DNA of 64,000 bases from an uncultured Nioella sp. (GTDB lineage: Bacteria; Pseudomonadota; Alphaproteobacteria; Rhodobacterales; Rhodobacteraceae): contig CANMJH010000001.1 of the NCBI GenBank assembly GCA_947498125.1, forward strand, positions 1,674,001-1,738,000, written 5' to 3'. The translations under genes and the position numbers were made by a program. Shown here in pieces: positions 25,795 through 35,569 of this stretch. The number at the start of each line of letters is the position of its first letter. The first letter of the stretch is position 1. The notes below the pieces were generated by a model, which worked only from the letters and a program-made list of their open reading frames with translations, made no database searches and was not told the DNA's origin.

Positions 25795-26643
25795 CTAGCC
25801 GCTGGCCTTTTTAGCGGCTGCTTTGACGCCATCGCGCTGCCATGGCGGCGTAAGCGTCGGTGCGCCTAAATAATAGCCCTGAAGACAATCAATCCCGGCA
25901 GCGGCAAGCCAAGCGGCTTCGCCCGCGGTTTCGACAGTTTCAGCGACCGTAAACATGTCAAACGTGCCAGCGAGGTTAATCAACGCCTCCATTAGAACCT
26001 GATTATTCGGGTCCTCATGAACGCCGCGTACGAATTGCCCATCGATTTTGACAATGTCGAAGTAGAACTCCTTCAAATAGCGAAAGGCCGTATGTCCTGC
26101 GCCGAAATCATCGAGGGCAAATGTGACGCCCCGATCTTGAAATTCGCCCATAAAGACCGTGACGATCTCGGGCATTTGCATGGCCGAGCTTTCGGTAATT
26201 TCAAGAATCAATCGCTCGCCCACTTTGGCATCCCGCGAGATTCCTCTGTTCAAAATCTGTTTCCATTGCGGATATCCGATAGACCGCGCCGACATGTTGA
26301 TTGAAAGCCGAAGTGACGGATTAAGCTCTAGCGCCCGCAACCCTGCGCGCAGCGATGCGCAGTCGATCAGGCGACCAACTTCGTCCATTTCGACCGCGCC
26401 CATAAAATCGCCTGCTGGAATAATTCGACCTGTATCGTCCAATACGCGGATCAACCCTTCGTAGAACGCGACCTTGGACATATCTGCAGCTTGATGGATC
26501 GGCTGATAGGCCAGAACTGTGTCGCCGCGCTTTAACGCGTCGCGCACCATGGCCATGGTGCTTTTCGATTGTTGCTGCATTGCAAAATCAAGCGGGCTTT
26601 CCTGCCCGGATTCCACCAAGTTTCGACGTTTGGACCCGTGCAT
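25795..26643 (-). CDS. EAL domain c-di-GMP phosphodiesterase
   Basis: 282 residues: a short N-terminal region (1-35) and one EAL domain. The signature is YEGLIRV, i.e. EGL rather than EAL, with the metal-binding Glu kept. The other catalytic positions are readable: Asn in INMSARS, Glu in LEITESS, the Asp pair in LDDFGAGHTAF, Lys in IVKIDGQF, Glu in VAETVET and Gln in LQGYYLG. It is therefore likely active. No GGDEF, PAS or membrane segment is present, so it is a stand-alone cytoplasmic enzyme. AAGGAG precedes the ATG. Confidence 0.88.
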   Translation of the reverse strand: MHGSKRRNLVESGQESPLDFAMQQQSKSTMAMVRDALKRGDTVLAYQPIHQAADMSKVAFYEGLIRVLDDTGRIIPAGDFMGAVEMDEVGRLIDCASLRAGLRALELNPSLRLSINMSARSIGYPQWKQILNRGISRDAKVGERLILEITESSAMQMPEIVTVFMGEFQDRGVTFALDDFGAGHTAFRYLKEFYFDIVKIDGQFVRGVHEDPNNQVLMEALINLAGTFDMFTVAETVETAGEAAWLAAAGIDCLQGYYLGAPTLTPPWQRDGVKAAAKKASG

Positions 26644-26793
26644 GGAATTCTCCTTTTTACGGACACCATTGGCTTTAACTGCCCCTCATAGGTACTTTGA
26701 ACTGCATCTCCTTAATTTCGAGTGAATCCGGGACATTTTAGGCATTTCGAGGCGGCCAAATTCGATGACAAAAAATACAAAGGAATCAACAGC

Positions 26794-27369
26794 ATGACCG
26801 ACAATCGATGCGGATGGCCCGGCGACGATCCATTTTATATCGCTTATCACGATGATGAATGGGGCGTGCCCGAATGGGACAGCCGCGCTTTGTGGGAAAA
26901 ACTGATTCTGGATGGGTTTCAGGCTGGGCTCTCGTGGATCACTATTCTGCGCAAGCGAGAGAACTTTCGTGAAGCCTTTGCCGGGTTCGACCCTAACATT
27001 GTGGCAAGTTGGGGCGAAACAGAGGTTGAAGTGCTCTTGCAAAATTCAGGCATCATCCGTCATCGCGGCAAAATCGAAGCAACGATCACTAATGCCCAAG
27101 CCTGGCAAAAGATTGAGCAAACGCAAGGATTTGACCGTTTTTTGTGGGACTACGTTGACGGCGCTCCAATTCAGAACCATTGGGCAAATATGGCCGAGGT
27201 GCCGACGAAAACGCCGTTGTCAGAGCAAATCTCAAAAGACCTGAAAAAGGCCGGGTTCAAGTTTTGCGGGCCTACAATTGTCTATGCTTTCATGCAGGCC
27301 GTGGGCATGGTGAATGATCACATTGCCACCTGTTCGGCGCATGCGAGGGTTAAAAAACTGGGGGCGTAG
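26794..27369 (+). CDS. tag: DNA-3-methyladenine glycosylase I
   Basis: Excises 3-methyladenine from alkylated DNA. 191 residues. The structural zinc ligands of the Tag family are all visible: C6 (in RCGW), H19 (in YHDDEWG), H176 and C180 (in DHIATC). The catalytic/recognition region LILDGFQAGLSWITILRKRE is intact. AAAGGA precedes the ATG at 26794; an in-frame extension upstream is not family-like. Single-gene unit. Confidence 0.95.
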   Translation: MTDNRCGWPGDDPFYIAYHDDEWGVPEWDSRALWEKLILDGFQAGLSWITILRKRENFREAFAGFDPNIVASWGETEVEVLLQNSGIIRHRGKIEATITNAQAWQKIEQTQGFDRFLWDYVDGAPIQNHWANMAEVPTKTPLSEQISKDLKKAGFKFCGPTIVYAFMQAVGMVNDHIATCSAHARVKKLGA

Positions 27370-27393
27370 AACAGTTTCCGATCCCTTGATCCA

Positions 27394-27954
<561 letters not shown>

Positions 27955-27981
27955 GATTTTCCTCCGGGGTGAAATAAGACG

Positions 27982-29373
27982 ATGTCTAAGAAGAGCTCAA
28001 ATGCCATGTGGGGCGGCCGGTTTGCCGCAGGACCAGACGCGATCATGGAGGCCATCAATGCCTCGATCGGGTTTGATAAACGAATGGCGAAACAGGACAT
28101 TGAAGGCTCTCGTGCACATGCCGCCATGTTGGCAGCTCAGGGTATTATTACTGATAGTGACGCAGACGCCATCCGGGAAGGCCTGCTCACGGTCTTGTCA
28201 GAGATTGAGGGCGGAACTTTCGAATTTTCGACCGCTTTGGAAGATATTCACATGAATGTCGAAGCGCGGCTGAAAGAAATCGTGGGCGAGCCTGCCGGGC
28301 GTTTGCATACCGGGCGCAGCCGTAACGACCAAGTAGCAACCGATTTTAAACTTTGGGTTCGCGACCAGATGGATGTCGCCACGAACGGCCTGACCGCCCT
28401 GATCGAGGCGCTTTTGACCCAAGCCGAAGCGGGCGCGGATTGGGTGATGCCCGGGTTCACCCATCTTCAAACCGCGCAGCCCGTCACATGGGGGCATCAC
28501 ATGATGGCCTATGTCGAAATGTTTGGCCGCGACCTCTCGCGATTTCGGGACGCGCGCGTGCGGATGAATGAATGCCCGCTCGGAGCGGCAGCGCTTGCCG
28601 GCACTTCCTTTCCCATCGATCGCGACGCAACGGCCCAGGCCCTCGGCTTTGACCGGCCCTCTGCCAACTCACTCGATGCCGTCAGCGACAGGGACTTTGC
28701 ACTTGATTATTTGGCCTCTGCCACCATCTGCGCGATGCATCTGAGCCGTTTTGCAGAAGAGCTGGTGATCTGGTCATCGGCCCAATTCCGCTTTGTGACC
28801 TTGTCAGATCGTTTCTCGACAGGCTCTTCGATCATGCCGCAAAAGAAAAACCCGGACGCGGCAGAGCTGATCCGAGCCAAAATCGGACGAATCCTAGGGG
28901 CAAATGTTGCACTCTTGACCGTCATGAAGGGCTTGCCGCTGGCCTATTCCAAGGACATGCAAGAAGACAAAGAGCAAGTTTTTGACGCGGCAGACAACCT
29001 TGCCCTCGCGCTGGCCGCGATGGAAGGCATGGTGCGGGACATGAATGCCAATCAACCCAATCTTGAAGCCGCAGCCGGATCAGGCTTTTCGACGGCCACT
29101 GATTTGGCCGACTGGTTGGTCCGCGTCTTGGACATGCCGTTCCGCGATGCCCACCACGTCACCGGTGCCTTGGTGAAGCTGGCCGAGGATAACGGATGTG
29201 ATCTGCCTGATCTGTCGCTTGAGCAATTGCAATCGGTCCATGAGCAGATCAACGCCGATGTCTATGATGTATTGGGCGTGCATAATTCCGTTAGCTCAAG
29301 AATGTCCTATGGTGGAACAGCGCCCGCGCAAGTGCGCGCTCAAATTGACCGCTGGAAAAAGGCCCTCGCATGA
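27982..29373 (+). CDS. argH: Argininosuccinate lyase
   Basis: Last step of arginine synthesis: cleaves argininosuccinate to arginine and fumarate. 463 residues. The fumarase/aspartase superfamily signature is [12 protein letters not shown], and the substrate region is HTGRSRNDQ with the downstream catalytic His in [12 protein letters not shown]. Its stop overlaps the start of a tiny lipoprotein gene. lysA, which often follows this pair in related genomes, is at 12.9 kb instead. Confidence 0.96.
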   Translation: MSKKSSNAMWGGRFAAGPDAIMEAINASIGFDKRMAKQDIEGSRAHAAMLAAQGIITDSDADAIREGLLTVLSEIEGGTFEFSTALEDIHMNVEARLKEIVGEPAGRLHTGRSRNDQVATDFKLWVRDQMDVATNGLTALIEALLTQAEAGADWVMPGFTHLQTAQPVTWGHHMMAYVEMFGRDLSRFRDARVRMNECPLGAAALAGTSFPIDRDATAQALGFDRPSANSLDAVSDRDFALDYLASATICAMHLSRFAEELVIWSSAQFRFVTLSDRFSTGSSIMPQKKNPDAAELIRAKIGRILGANVALLTVMKGLPLAYSKDMQEDKEQVFDAADNLALALAAMEGMVRDMNANQPNLEAAAGSGFSTATDLADWLVRVLDMPFRDAHHVTGALVKLAEDNGCDLPDLSLEQLQSVHEQINADVYDVLGVHNSVSSRMSYGGTAPAQVRAQIDRWKKALA

Positions 29374-29516
29374 TCCGTTTATTCGCCGCACTGACGGCCC
29401 TTAGCCTTTTGACCGCATGCGGCGTTGACGGCGATCCAACCCATCCCGAACCGCGGCCAGAACCCGGGATTACGATCTCGGGCACTGTGGAAGTCGGCGT
29501 CGCTGGCGGGAGCTAA
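29370..29516 (+). CDS. Tiny lipoprotein (LptM/LPAM-like)
   Basis: 48 residues: [17 protein letters not shown] is a lipoprotein signal with lipobox L-T-A-C, and the mature protein begins [12 protein letters not shown], then a Pro-rich stretch. C-G-x-x-G-x-P after the lipobox resembles the short lipoproteins of the LptM/YifL group. Its start codon overlaps the argH stop (ATGA), so it is translated with argH. Confidence 0.75.
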   Translation: MIRLFAALTALSLLTACGVDGDPTHPEPRPEPGITISGTVEVGVAGGS

Positions 29517-29563
29517 CACGCCAATGCCCGGGGGTTGACCCGTTTTCATTTACGCGTTGAACT

Positions 29564-29610
29564 AGGGGCCGAGCGCCCCTATCGTCTTTAACTTCAGGAA
29601 GGTTAAAGAC
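29564..29610 (+). promoter_or_regulatory. greA leader with two hairpins
   Basis: AGGGGC/GCCCCT (29564-29569, 29575-29580) and GTCTTTAAC/GTTAAAGAC (29584-29592, 29602-29610) form two adjacent perfect stems ending 22 nt before greA. A possible -35 TTGACC lies at 29535-29540, without a good -10. The first hairpin could end the argH transcript; no T-run is present. Confidence 0.45.
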
Positions 29611-29632
29611 CAAAAAGAAAGCCGAATATTCG

Positions 29633-30103
29633 ATGGATAAAATTCCAATGACTCCGAAGGGCCACAAGGCTCTCGATGATGAACTCAAGACGCTCAAAAC
29701 AATCGAGCGCCCAGCCATCATCGCCGCCATTTCCGAGGCGCGCGAACATGGGGATTTGTCCGAAAATGCCGAATATCATTCGGCGCGCGAAAAGCAGTCC
29801 TTTATTGAAGGCCGGATCAAAGAACTTGAAGGGCTGATCTCGCTTGCGCAGATCATTGACCCCGCCACTTTGTCAGGAACCATCAAGTTCGGCGCGACCG
29901 TCGAATTGGTGGATGAAAACACCGAGGAAGAAAAAACCTTCCAAATTGTGGGCGAAGCCGAGGCAAATATCGAAAAAGGCTTGCTGAATATCAACTCTCC
30001 GCTTGCCCGCGCCTTGATCGGGAAAGAGGAAGGTGACAGTGTCGAAGTGAAGACGCCGGGCGGCACAAAAGATTATGAGATTGTCAAAATCTCCTATATC
30101 TAG
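29633..30103 (+). CDS. greA: Transcription elongation factor GreA
   Basis: Rescues backtracked RNA polymerase by stimulating cleavage of the nascent transcript. 156 residues. The N-terminal coiled coil (about 5-75) carries the tip acidic pair in [14 protein letters not shown]. The C-terminal FKBP-like globular domain ends [15 protein letters not shown]. The preceding leader contains two hairpins. Its stop TAG overlaps a possible GTG start of the following membrane-protein gene. Confidence 0.95.
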   Translation: MDKIPMTPKGHKALDDELKTLKTIERPAIIAAISEAREHGDLSENAEYHSAREKQSFIEGRIKELEGLISLAQIIDPATLSGTIKFGATVELVDENTEEEKTFQIVGEAEANIEKGLLNINSPLARALIGKEEGDSVEVKTPGGTKDYEIVKISYI

Positions 30104-30138
30104 TGGACAAAAGCCGCCTAAACGCGGAATTTGGTGGT

Positions 30139-31167
30139 ATGGCCGACGATAAACAACCCATTTCTATGGAGCTTGGGATTTACTCCCAAGGCAACACGAC
30201 GCCGCGGATCGCCGCGGTGGAGGTGATTGCACTTGTCCTGTCCTTGCTTTGGCTCGGCGGGATCGTCTGGTTTTTCTTTGGTTCAGAGACGGCTACCGAC
30301 GCAGGCCTTGGCGGCTCACCGCTAGAGGTCACGATGATGATGCTGGCACTGTTTATGCCCATCGCGTTGATCTGGGTGGCGGCCTCGGCGGCGAAAACAT
30401 CCAAGATTATGCGTGAAGAAGCGGCCCGCCTTCAAAACTCGATCGATGCAATGCGCGCGGCCTATATCGCGCAGCAGCGACAAGGCGGAATAGACGTGCG
30501 CCCTGCCGTTGTCGCAAAGCTTGATGAGATTGCCGAGGCGCAACGGTCGACCGAGACGGCGCTTGCCACGTTCACCAGCTCTCGCAATAGCACGGTGGCA
30601 TCTGAAACCCGTGCTGCCGTGGTGCCCGACAGTTCTAACGCCGAGGCCCCGCAACCCAGTCTTGCGCTTTCAGGCACGAATGAGACTTTGCCCGATCCTA
30701 TTTCTGTCGCGGATTTCATCAAAGCGCTTAATTTTCCAGAGAACGAACATGACAAGGAAGGGTTCCGTACCCTTCGCCGCGCGCTGCAAGATCCCAATAC
30801 CAAGCGCCTTATCCGCGCCAGTCAGGACGTGCTGACCCTGCTAAGTCAGGATGGCATTTATATGGATGACTTACGGCCTGATCGCGCCAAACCCGAGCTT
30901 TGGCGCAAATTTGCTAAGGGCGACCGGGGCCGGACCGTAGCAGGGTTGGGCGGTATCCATGATCGGTCATCGCTTGCGCTTTCTGCCGGCCGGATGAAAC
31001 AGGATCTGGTATTCCGTGATGCTGTGCATCATTTCTTGCGCCAGTTCGATCGGACCCTTGTGGATTTTGAACAAAACGCCACGGACGAAGAAATTGTCCA
31101 AATGTCAGACACCCGCACCGCCCGCGCCTTTATGCTGCTTGGGCGCGTCACGGGAACGTTTGATTAA
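30139..31167 (+). CDS. Hypothetical two-helix membrane protein
   Basis: About 342 residues from the ATG at 30139 (MADDKQPISMELGIYSQGN); a GTG at 30103, overlapping the greA stop, is the alternative. Two membrane helices (roughly residues 23-45 and 62-86 of the shorter form) are followed by a coiled coil and a cytoplasmic domain of about 200 residues containing RTLRRALQDPNTKRLIRASQ. I do not recognise a functional domain. Linked to greA and followed by a palindromic hairpin. Confidence 0.7.
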   Translation: MADDKQPISMELGIYSQGNTTPRIAAVEVIALVLSLLWLGGIVWFFFGSETATDAGLGGSPLEVTMMMLALFMPIALIWVAASAAKTSKIMREEAARLQNSIDAMRAAYIAQQRQGGIDVRPAVVAKLDEIAEAQRSTETALATFTSSRNSTVASETRAAVVPDSSNAEAPQPSLALSGTNETLPDPISVADFIKALNFPENEHDKEGFRTLRRALQDPNTKRLIRASQDVLTLLSQDGIYMDDLRPDRAKPELWRKFAKGDRGRTVAGLGGIHDRSSLALSAGRMKQDLVFRDAVHHFLRQFDRTLVDFEQNATDEEIVQMSDTRTARAFMLLGRVTGTFD

Positions 31168-31197
31168 TCTCAAAACCTATTGGAAAGAGCCCTAAAA

Positions 31198-31226
31198 GCC
31201 TGCGGATTTCCGCAGGCAATGTTTTT
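31198..31226 (+). promoter_or_regulatory. Palindrome GCCTGCGGA-TT-TCCGCAGGC: operator and/or terminator
   Basis: An 18-nt paired palindrome (20 nt with its 2-nt centre) followed by AATGTTTTT. As RNA it can terminate the upstream membrane-protein transcript. As DNA, its core CTGCGGATTTCCGCAG (31200-31215) is nearly identical to the palindrome at 34380-34395. It sits 85 nt before the sensor kinase start. Two matching copies before the two parts of the locus make an operator for the DctD-like regulator likely. Confidence 0.65.
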
Positions 31227-31299
31227 GGCAGAGGCAACTGGCATTTGCGCCAGCGGTATTTCTGGGCATAAGTAGTCCGACCAAGTTTGGGAGGCGGAC

Positions 31300-33027
31300 T
31301 TGTCACAAATCAGTCAAGGGATCGATCACGAAATCCCCGACCGAATGCGGTCAGGGATTCTTGTTGTTCTTGTTGTCACGACGTTGCTTGCTATCTCGGC
31401 CTCCTATTTTGGGGCGCAGCGCCTTTTGGTGGCACAAACGCAATCGGTGGCCGAAGGTCAGCATGCCCTGTACCTGCGCTCCTTGTCCGAAACGATTCAG
31501 CAGCATCAACATCTTCCCTATATCCTTGCCCAAAATCCAGCTTTGGCCGAACGCGTCGCGCAAGGCGACGCACCTAGCCTGAATGAAACGCTGCAAGATC
31601 TTTCAGATGCGGCGGGTCTGGAAGCCCTTTACGTCATGGCGCTGGATGGTGAGGTTATTGCGACATCAAATTTCGCAGAAACCGGTAGCTTCCTCGGGCA
31701 GAATTACGGGTTTCGCCCCTATTTTCAGGGCGCAATTGCAGGGCGATATACCGACTATTTTGCGATCGGCGCAACGACGGGCAGGCCGGGATATTTCGTA
31801 GCCGGTCCACTTTTGGCCGAAACAGGCGCCCTTATTGGCGTCATCGCAATCAAACTGGACTTCTCGGAGCTGCAATCGGCCTGGGAAGAACGCGGAGAGC
31901 ATGTCTTGGCAACAAACGCCGATGGTGTGACGCTGGTCTCATCCAATCCAAATTGGCTGTACCGTACTATAGCGCCGCTTGAAGCGGTTCGGCGGGATGA
32001 AATTTTAGGCAGTCGGCAATTCGCAGATGAGCCGCTTTCGTCGTTAGAATGGCGTATCACAACCCCCGGCAGGGTCGTCATCGACGGAAATTCTTACTTC
32101 GTGACCTCAGGCCAAACTGAATTGGTCAATTGGACTGTGCATTACCTGTCGCCAGCCTCTGCAGTAAACAGGCAAATCCTAATGACAACAGGCGTTTTGG
32201 GCGCAATTGTCGCCGCATTGATTGGGTTCGCAGTCTTCTTACGGTCACGGCGCATCTCTGCAGCTCTTGCTGTATCGCAACGCAGCCGCAGAGATTTGAT
32301 CCGTACCAATTCTGAGCTTTTGAAAACCCGGGACGAACTGGCGCGCGCCTCCAAATTGGCAGCGCTAGGCCAATTGGCTGCATCGGTTACACATGAGCTT
32401 GGGCAACCGATCTCTGCCCTAAAAAACCATCTGGTTGCCGCTGAACTTGGCAATGAAATCACTTCTCCCAAAACCGCGGATAACCTGAAGCGCCTGACGG
32501 CGCGTATGGAGGGGATTACCAAACAATTGCGGTTCTTTGCCCGCCGCAGCCCTGAAGAGATGCAGCTTGTCGATATTGGCGTCGTCATAAGCGAAGCGAT
32601 TGGGCTTTTGCATCATGATGCGAAAACAGCTGGCGTCACATTAAAATTTGAAAGCCCCTTTCAAGTCGCTGAAGTGAGCGGTGTTCAGCTGCAACTAGAA
32701 CAGGCCATGACAAACCTTATCCGAAACGCGGTGCAGGCCTCGGAAAACAGCGATGATGCACGGGTCGAGATCAACGTGGACACAGCCACCCCATCCATCG
32801 AAATCACGATTTCAGATACTGGATCCGGGTTGCAGGGATTAACGCTGGATGAGCTGAAAGAGCCATTCTTTAGCACAAAGTCGTCGGGCATAGGCATGGG
32901 CCTTGGCCTTTCCATAACGGCAGAAATCATTCGCGAACATGGCGGGCAACTCAGTGCCTGTGAACGTCCCGGATCTGGGGCGATTTTCACTGTAACTCTC
33001 CCAAAAGCCTCAAAGGAAGCGACATGA
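31300..33027 (+). CDS. DctB-like sensor histidine kinase
   Basis: 575 residues. Membrane segment 1 (about 17-38), a periplasmic double-Cache-like domain (about 40-285), membrane segment 2 (about 290-312), a coiled linker, then a HisKA/HATPase_c transmitter. The phospho-acceptor is H365 in SVTHELGQPISAL; the N box is NLIRNAVQAS, G1 is DTGSGL, the F box is FFSTK, and G2 is GMGLGLSI. This is the DctB build used to sense small carboxylates outside the cell. The start is TTG at 31300, with GGGAGG 5 nt upstream. Overlaps the regulator gene by 4 nt; the transporter downstream is the likely target. Confidence 0.9.
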   Translation: MSQISQGIDHEIPDRMRSGILVVLVVTTLLAISASYFGAQRLLVAQTQSVAEGQHALYLRSLSETIQQHQHLPYILAQNPALAERVAQGDAPSLNETLQDLSDAAGLEALYVMALDGEVIATSNFAETGSFLGQNYGFRPYFQGAIAGRYTDYFAIGATTGRPGYFVAGPLLAETGALIGVIAIKLDFSELQSAWEERGEHVLATNADGVTLVSSNPNWLYRTIAPLEAVRRDEILGSRQFADEPLSSLEWRITTPGRVVIDGNSYFVTSGQTELVNWTVHYLSPASAVNRQILMTTGVLGAIVAALIGFAVFLRSRRISAALAVSQRSRRDLIRTNSELLKTRDELARASKLAALGQLAASVTHELGQPISALKNHLVAAELGNEITSPKTADNLKRLTARMEGITKQLRFFARRSPEEMQLVDIGVVISEAIGLLHHDAKTAGVTLKFESPFQVAEVSGVQLQLEQAMTNLIRNAVQASENSDDARVEINVDTATPSIEITISDTGSGLQGLTLDELKEPFFSTKSSGIGMGLGLSITAEIIREHGGQLSACERPGSGAIFTVTLPKASKEAT

Positions 33028-34364
33028 ATAACGGTTCAATTCTGGTTGTAGATGATGATCGTGAGATGCGGGTATCCTTAGCTCATCTTCTTGAAAAGGC
33101 CGGGTATTCCGTCACAACCGCCGATAATGGCGAGCAAGCGCTTTCGGCAATGAGCCGGGCCGATTTCGATGCGGTTTTGTCTGACGTGCGGATGCCCACG
33201 ATGGACGGTTTGGAATTTCAGCGCCGCGCGGCAGAACTATCTACGGTGCCGGTTGTCCTTTTCTCGGCTCATGGCGATATTCCTATGGCGGTCGAGGCAA
33301 TCCAGAACGGGGCCTATAACTTTCTGGAAAAACCCTTTGATCCGCGCCGGATGATTACTCTTCTGGGAAATGCCGTTCGGTTGAAACGTTTGCAGGATAG
33401 TACCAGCCGGATGCAAGAACGGCTTTCCTCTTTGACAGATCTCGAGCAAATCCTGATCGGCGACAGCCCTGGAATCACCGCAATCCGGCGGCTCATCCTT
33501 GATTTCGCCGACACCAACGCAAGTGTGATGGTGACGGGCGCAACGGGTACTGGGAAAGAGCTGGTTGCGCGCGCATTGCACGATCTGGGCCGGGGTCCGG
33601 GCGCACCCTTTGTCGCGGTCAATTGCGCAACAATTCCGCCTGAACGGTTTGAAGAGGCCGTATTCGGTAGCGCCGAAAAGCCTAGCGGACTGATGCAAAA
33701 GGCGGATGGAGGGACGTTGTTTCTTGATGAGCTGACCTCGATGCCGCCCGAGACCCAGTCGAAATTCTTGCGCGCGATTGAAACACGCATGTTTGAGCCC
33801 ATCGGAACGACGACCCCTGTTGAAGTGGATGTGCGGATCGTAAGCGCAGTGGCTCAAGACCCGCTTTTGGTTGTGGAGGACGGCACGCTCCGCCGAGATT
33901 TAATGTTCCGGCTCAACACATTGGTAATCGATCTGCCCAGTTTGGCCGCGCGCGGCGAAGACATTGCGCTCGTGTTTCGTCATTACTTGCACCGTTTGTC
34001 CGCCATCTACGAAATTCCGGTGCCAGAGCTGTCAAACCCGGATTACTCGTCGCTTTTATCGCATGACTGGCCCGGAAACGTCCGCGAATTGCAAAGTGTG
34101 GCCGAACGGTTTGTGTTGGCCTCAAAACGTGGGCAAGCCTCCGTTCGAAGCGCTATTTTGGGCGTCGCCGAGGCCGACCCGACCAGCCAAACCTTGCGCG
34201 GATCGGTGGCCGTCTTTGAACGACAAATCATAAGTCAGGCCATATTGGCACAAGATGGGCGCATGGATGATGTGGCAGACCTTTTGGGAATTGGCCGCCG
34301 AACGCTCAATGAAAAAATCGTCAAGCTGGGCATAGATAAATCCGAGATTTTGTCGGCGAATTGA
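33024..34364 (+). CDS. DctD/NtrC-like response regulator lacking the GAFTGA loop
   Basis: 446 residues: receiver (1-120) with D54 as phospho-acceptor and K103; AAA+ domain (about 145-375) with Walker A GATGTGKE (172-179) and Walker B GTLFLDEL (230-237); Fis-type helix-turn-helix at the C-terminus (MDDVADLLGIGRRTLNEKI). Between FG (214-215) and ADGG (227-230) only about 11 residues remain, where family members usually have about 25 including GAFTGA, the loop that contacts sigma-54. It should therefore bind DNA and perhaps ATP, but not open sigma-54 promoters in the usual way. Coupled to the kinase gene by ATGA. Confidence 0.9.
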   Translation: MNNGSILVVDDDREMRVSLAHLLEKAGYSVTTADNGEQALSAMSRADFDAVLSDVRMPTMDGLEFQRRAAELSTVPVVLFSAHGDIPMAVEAIQNGAYNFLEKPFDPRRMITLLGNAVRLKRLQDSTSRMQERLSSLTDLEQILIGDSPGITAIRRLILDFADTNASVMVTGATGTGKELVARALHDLGRGPGAPFVAVNCATIPPERFEEAVFGSAEKPSGLMQKADGGTLFLDELTSMPPETQSKFLRAIETRMFEPIGTTTPVEVDVRIVSAVAQDPLLVVEDGTLRRDLMFRLNTLVIDLPSLAARGEDIALVFRHYLHRLSAIYEIPVPELSNPDYSSLLSHDWPGNVRELQSVAERFVLASKRGQASVRSAILGVAEADPTSQTLRGSVAVFERQIISQAILAQDGRMDDVADLLGIGRRTLNEKIVKLGIDKSEILSAN

Positions 34365-34379
34365 TCCACAGCGAATAGC

Positions 34380-34395
34380 CTGCGGAAATCCGCAG
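34380..34395. promoter_or_regulatory. Palindrome CTGCGGA-AA-TCCGCAG upstream of TAXI gene
   Basis: A 16-nt perfect palindrome, 107 nt before the binding-protein start and 15 nt after the regulator stop. It differs from the copy at 31200-31215 only at the two or three central bases (AAA for TTT), and both are preceded by GC. Likely a binding site for the DctD-like regulator. A GG-N10-GC pair (TGG at 34428, GC at 34441) loosely resembles a sigma-54 -24/-12 element, but is weak and conflicts with the missing GAFTGA loop. Confidence 0.65.
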
Positions 34396-34501
34396 AACGA
34401 TTTCAAGCAAACGCGCATTTTTCGTCATGGCGCCGGGCATGCCCCACTTTCTATTGTCCGGGAAGCGTTGGATGACCGGCGCGTTTGGGAGGATGATGAC
34501 C

Positions 34502-35494
34502 ATGAAAATTCTTAAGGCGCTCGCGACGGGCGCGTCTCTTGCTGTTTTGGCAACCACGGCTTCGGCCCAAGATTATGTTTTGAACACCGCCTCAACTGGC
34601 GGCACCTATCACCCGGTTGGAACCGCTATTTCCACGCTGGCAAATGTCCGGCTTCTGCCATCCGAAGGCTTTTCGCTGACGGCCGTAAACTCGGCCGGCT
34701 CGGGCGCGAATGTTCAGGCGCTTGGCGCTGGCACCGCAGATTTCGCAATTCTTCAGGGTCTCTTTGGCTCTTATGCCGCAACGGGCACCGGCCCCATCAC
34801 AGCCCCACAAGAGAACCTCCGCTCGGTCACGATGCTATGGCAAAACGTCGAGCAATTTGTTGTCGCTAGCGAATATGCTGAAACCGGCACCGTTGCTGAT
34901 TTGGTTGCGCTGACCGGCATGTCCGCTGGCATGGGTCGCCAAAACTCGGGCACAATCGGGTCGAACGGCGTGCTTCTGGCCGGGCTTGGGATCGACATCA
35001 ACACTGATTTTGAGCTGGTCGATGCAGGTTACGGCCCAACGGCGGATGCGATGGCCAATGGTCAGGCGGTCGCGGGTGGCTTTCCTTCGGGCCCTCCAAC
35101 CGGTGCAATCACGCAGTTGATGGCGTCAAATCAGGGCGAATTTACGATCCTTGATGTCACTGCTGATCAGTTGGCCGATATGGATGGGGGCCGCAATCTA
35201 TGGGTGCCCTATACCATCGGGGCAGGCACTTACCCTGGCCAAGAAGCTGACATCAACACAATCGCACAGCCCAACTTCCTTGCTGTAAACGCTGATGTGG
35301 ATGAAGAGCATGTCTATCTTTTGACCCGCACCATGTATGAAAACCTGCCCTTCCTGCAGGCCATTCATCCCGCGACAAACGCGATGTCGCTGGACGCAGC
35401 AATGGGCGGCCTTCCGGTGCCACTGCACCCCGGTGCGCAGCGCTATTTCGAAGAAGCTGGTCTGGAGATCCCAGAACATCTGATCGCGAATTAA
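34502..35494 (+). CDS. TAXI family TRAP transporter solute-binding protein
   Basis: 330 residues. A signal peptide (about 1-22, ending in TTASAQ) is followed by a two-lobe periplasmic binding protein of the TAXI group, recognisable from TASTGGTYHPVGTAIS and the AVNSAGSGANVQALGAGTAD segment. The ligand is unknown; several family members bind glutamate, 2-oxoglutarate or other carboxylates. The ATG at 34502 is chosen because it starts the signal peptide, with GGGAGG 9 nt upstream. The permease gene follows after 75 nt with its own strong Shine-Dalgarno. Confidence 0.92.
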   Translation: MKILKALATGASLAVLATTASAQDYVLNTASTGGTYHPVGTAISTLANVRLLPSEGFSLTAVNSAGSGANVQALGAGTADFAILQGLFGSYAATGTGPITAPQENLRSVTMLWQNVEQFVVASEYAETGTVADLVALTGMSAGMGRQNSGTIGSNGVLLAGLGIDINTDFELVDAGYGPTADAMANGQAVAGGFPSGPPTGAITQLMASNQGEFTILDVTADQLADMDGGRNLWVPYTIGAGTYPGQEADINTIAQPNFLAVNADVDEEHVYLLTRTMYENLPFLQAIHPATNAMSLDAAMGGLPVPLHPGAQRYFEEAGLEIPEHLIAN

Positions 35495-35569
35495 GCCCAG
35501 ACCAATAATCGAGACGGCGGCGTGCATCTGCGCGCCGTCGCGGCTTTTGCTAGGGAGGAGCACGCTGCA

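Noticed and set aside
34428-34442. GG-N10-GC element resembling a sigma-54 promoter before the TAXI gene
   Set aside because: Flanking bases match the consensus poorly, and the linked regulator lacks the sigma-54 contact loop; recorded only as an alternative.
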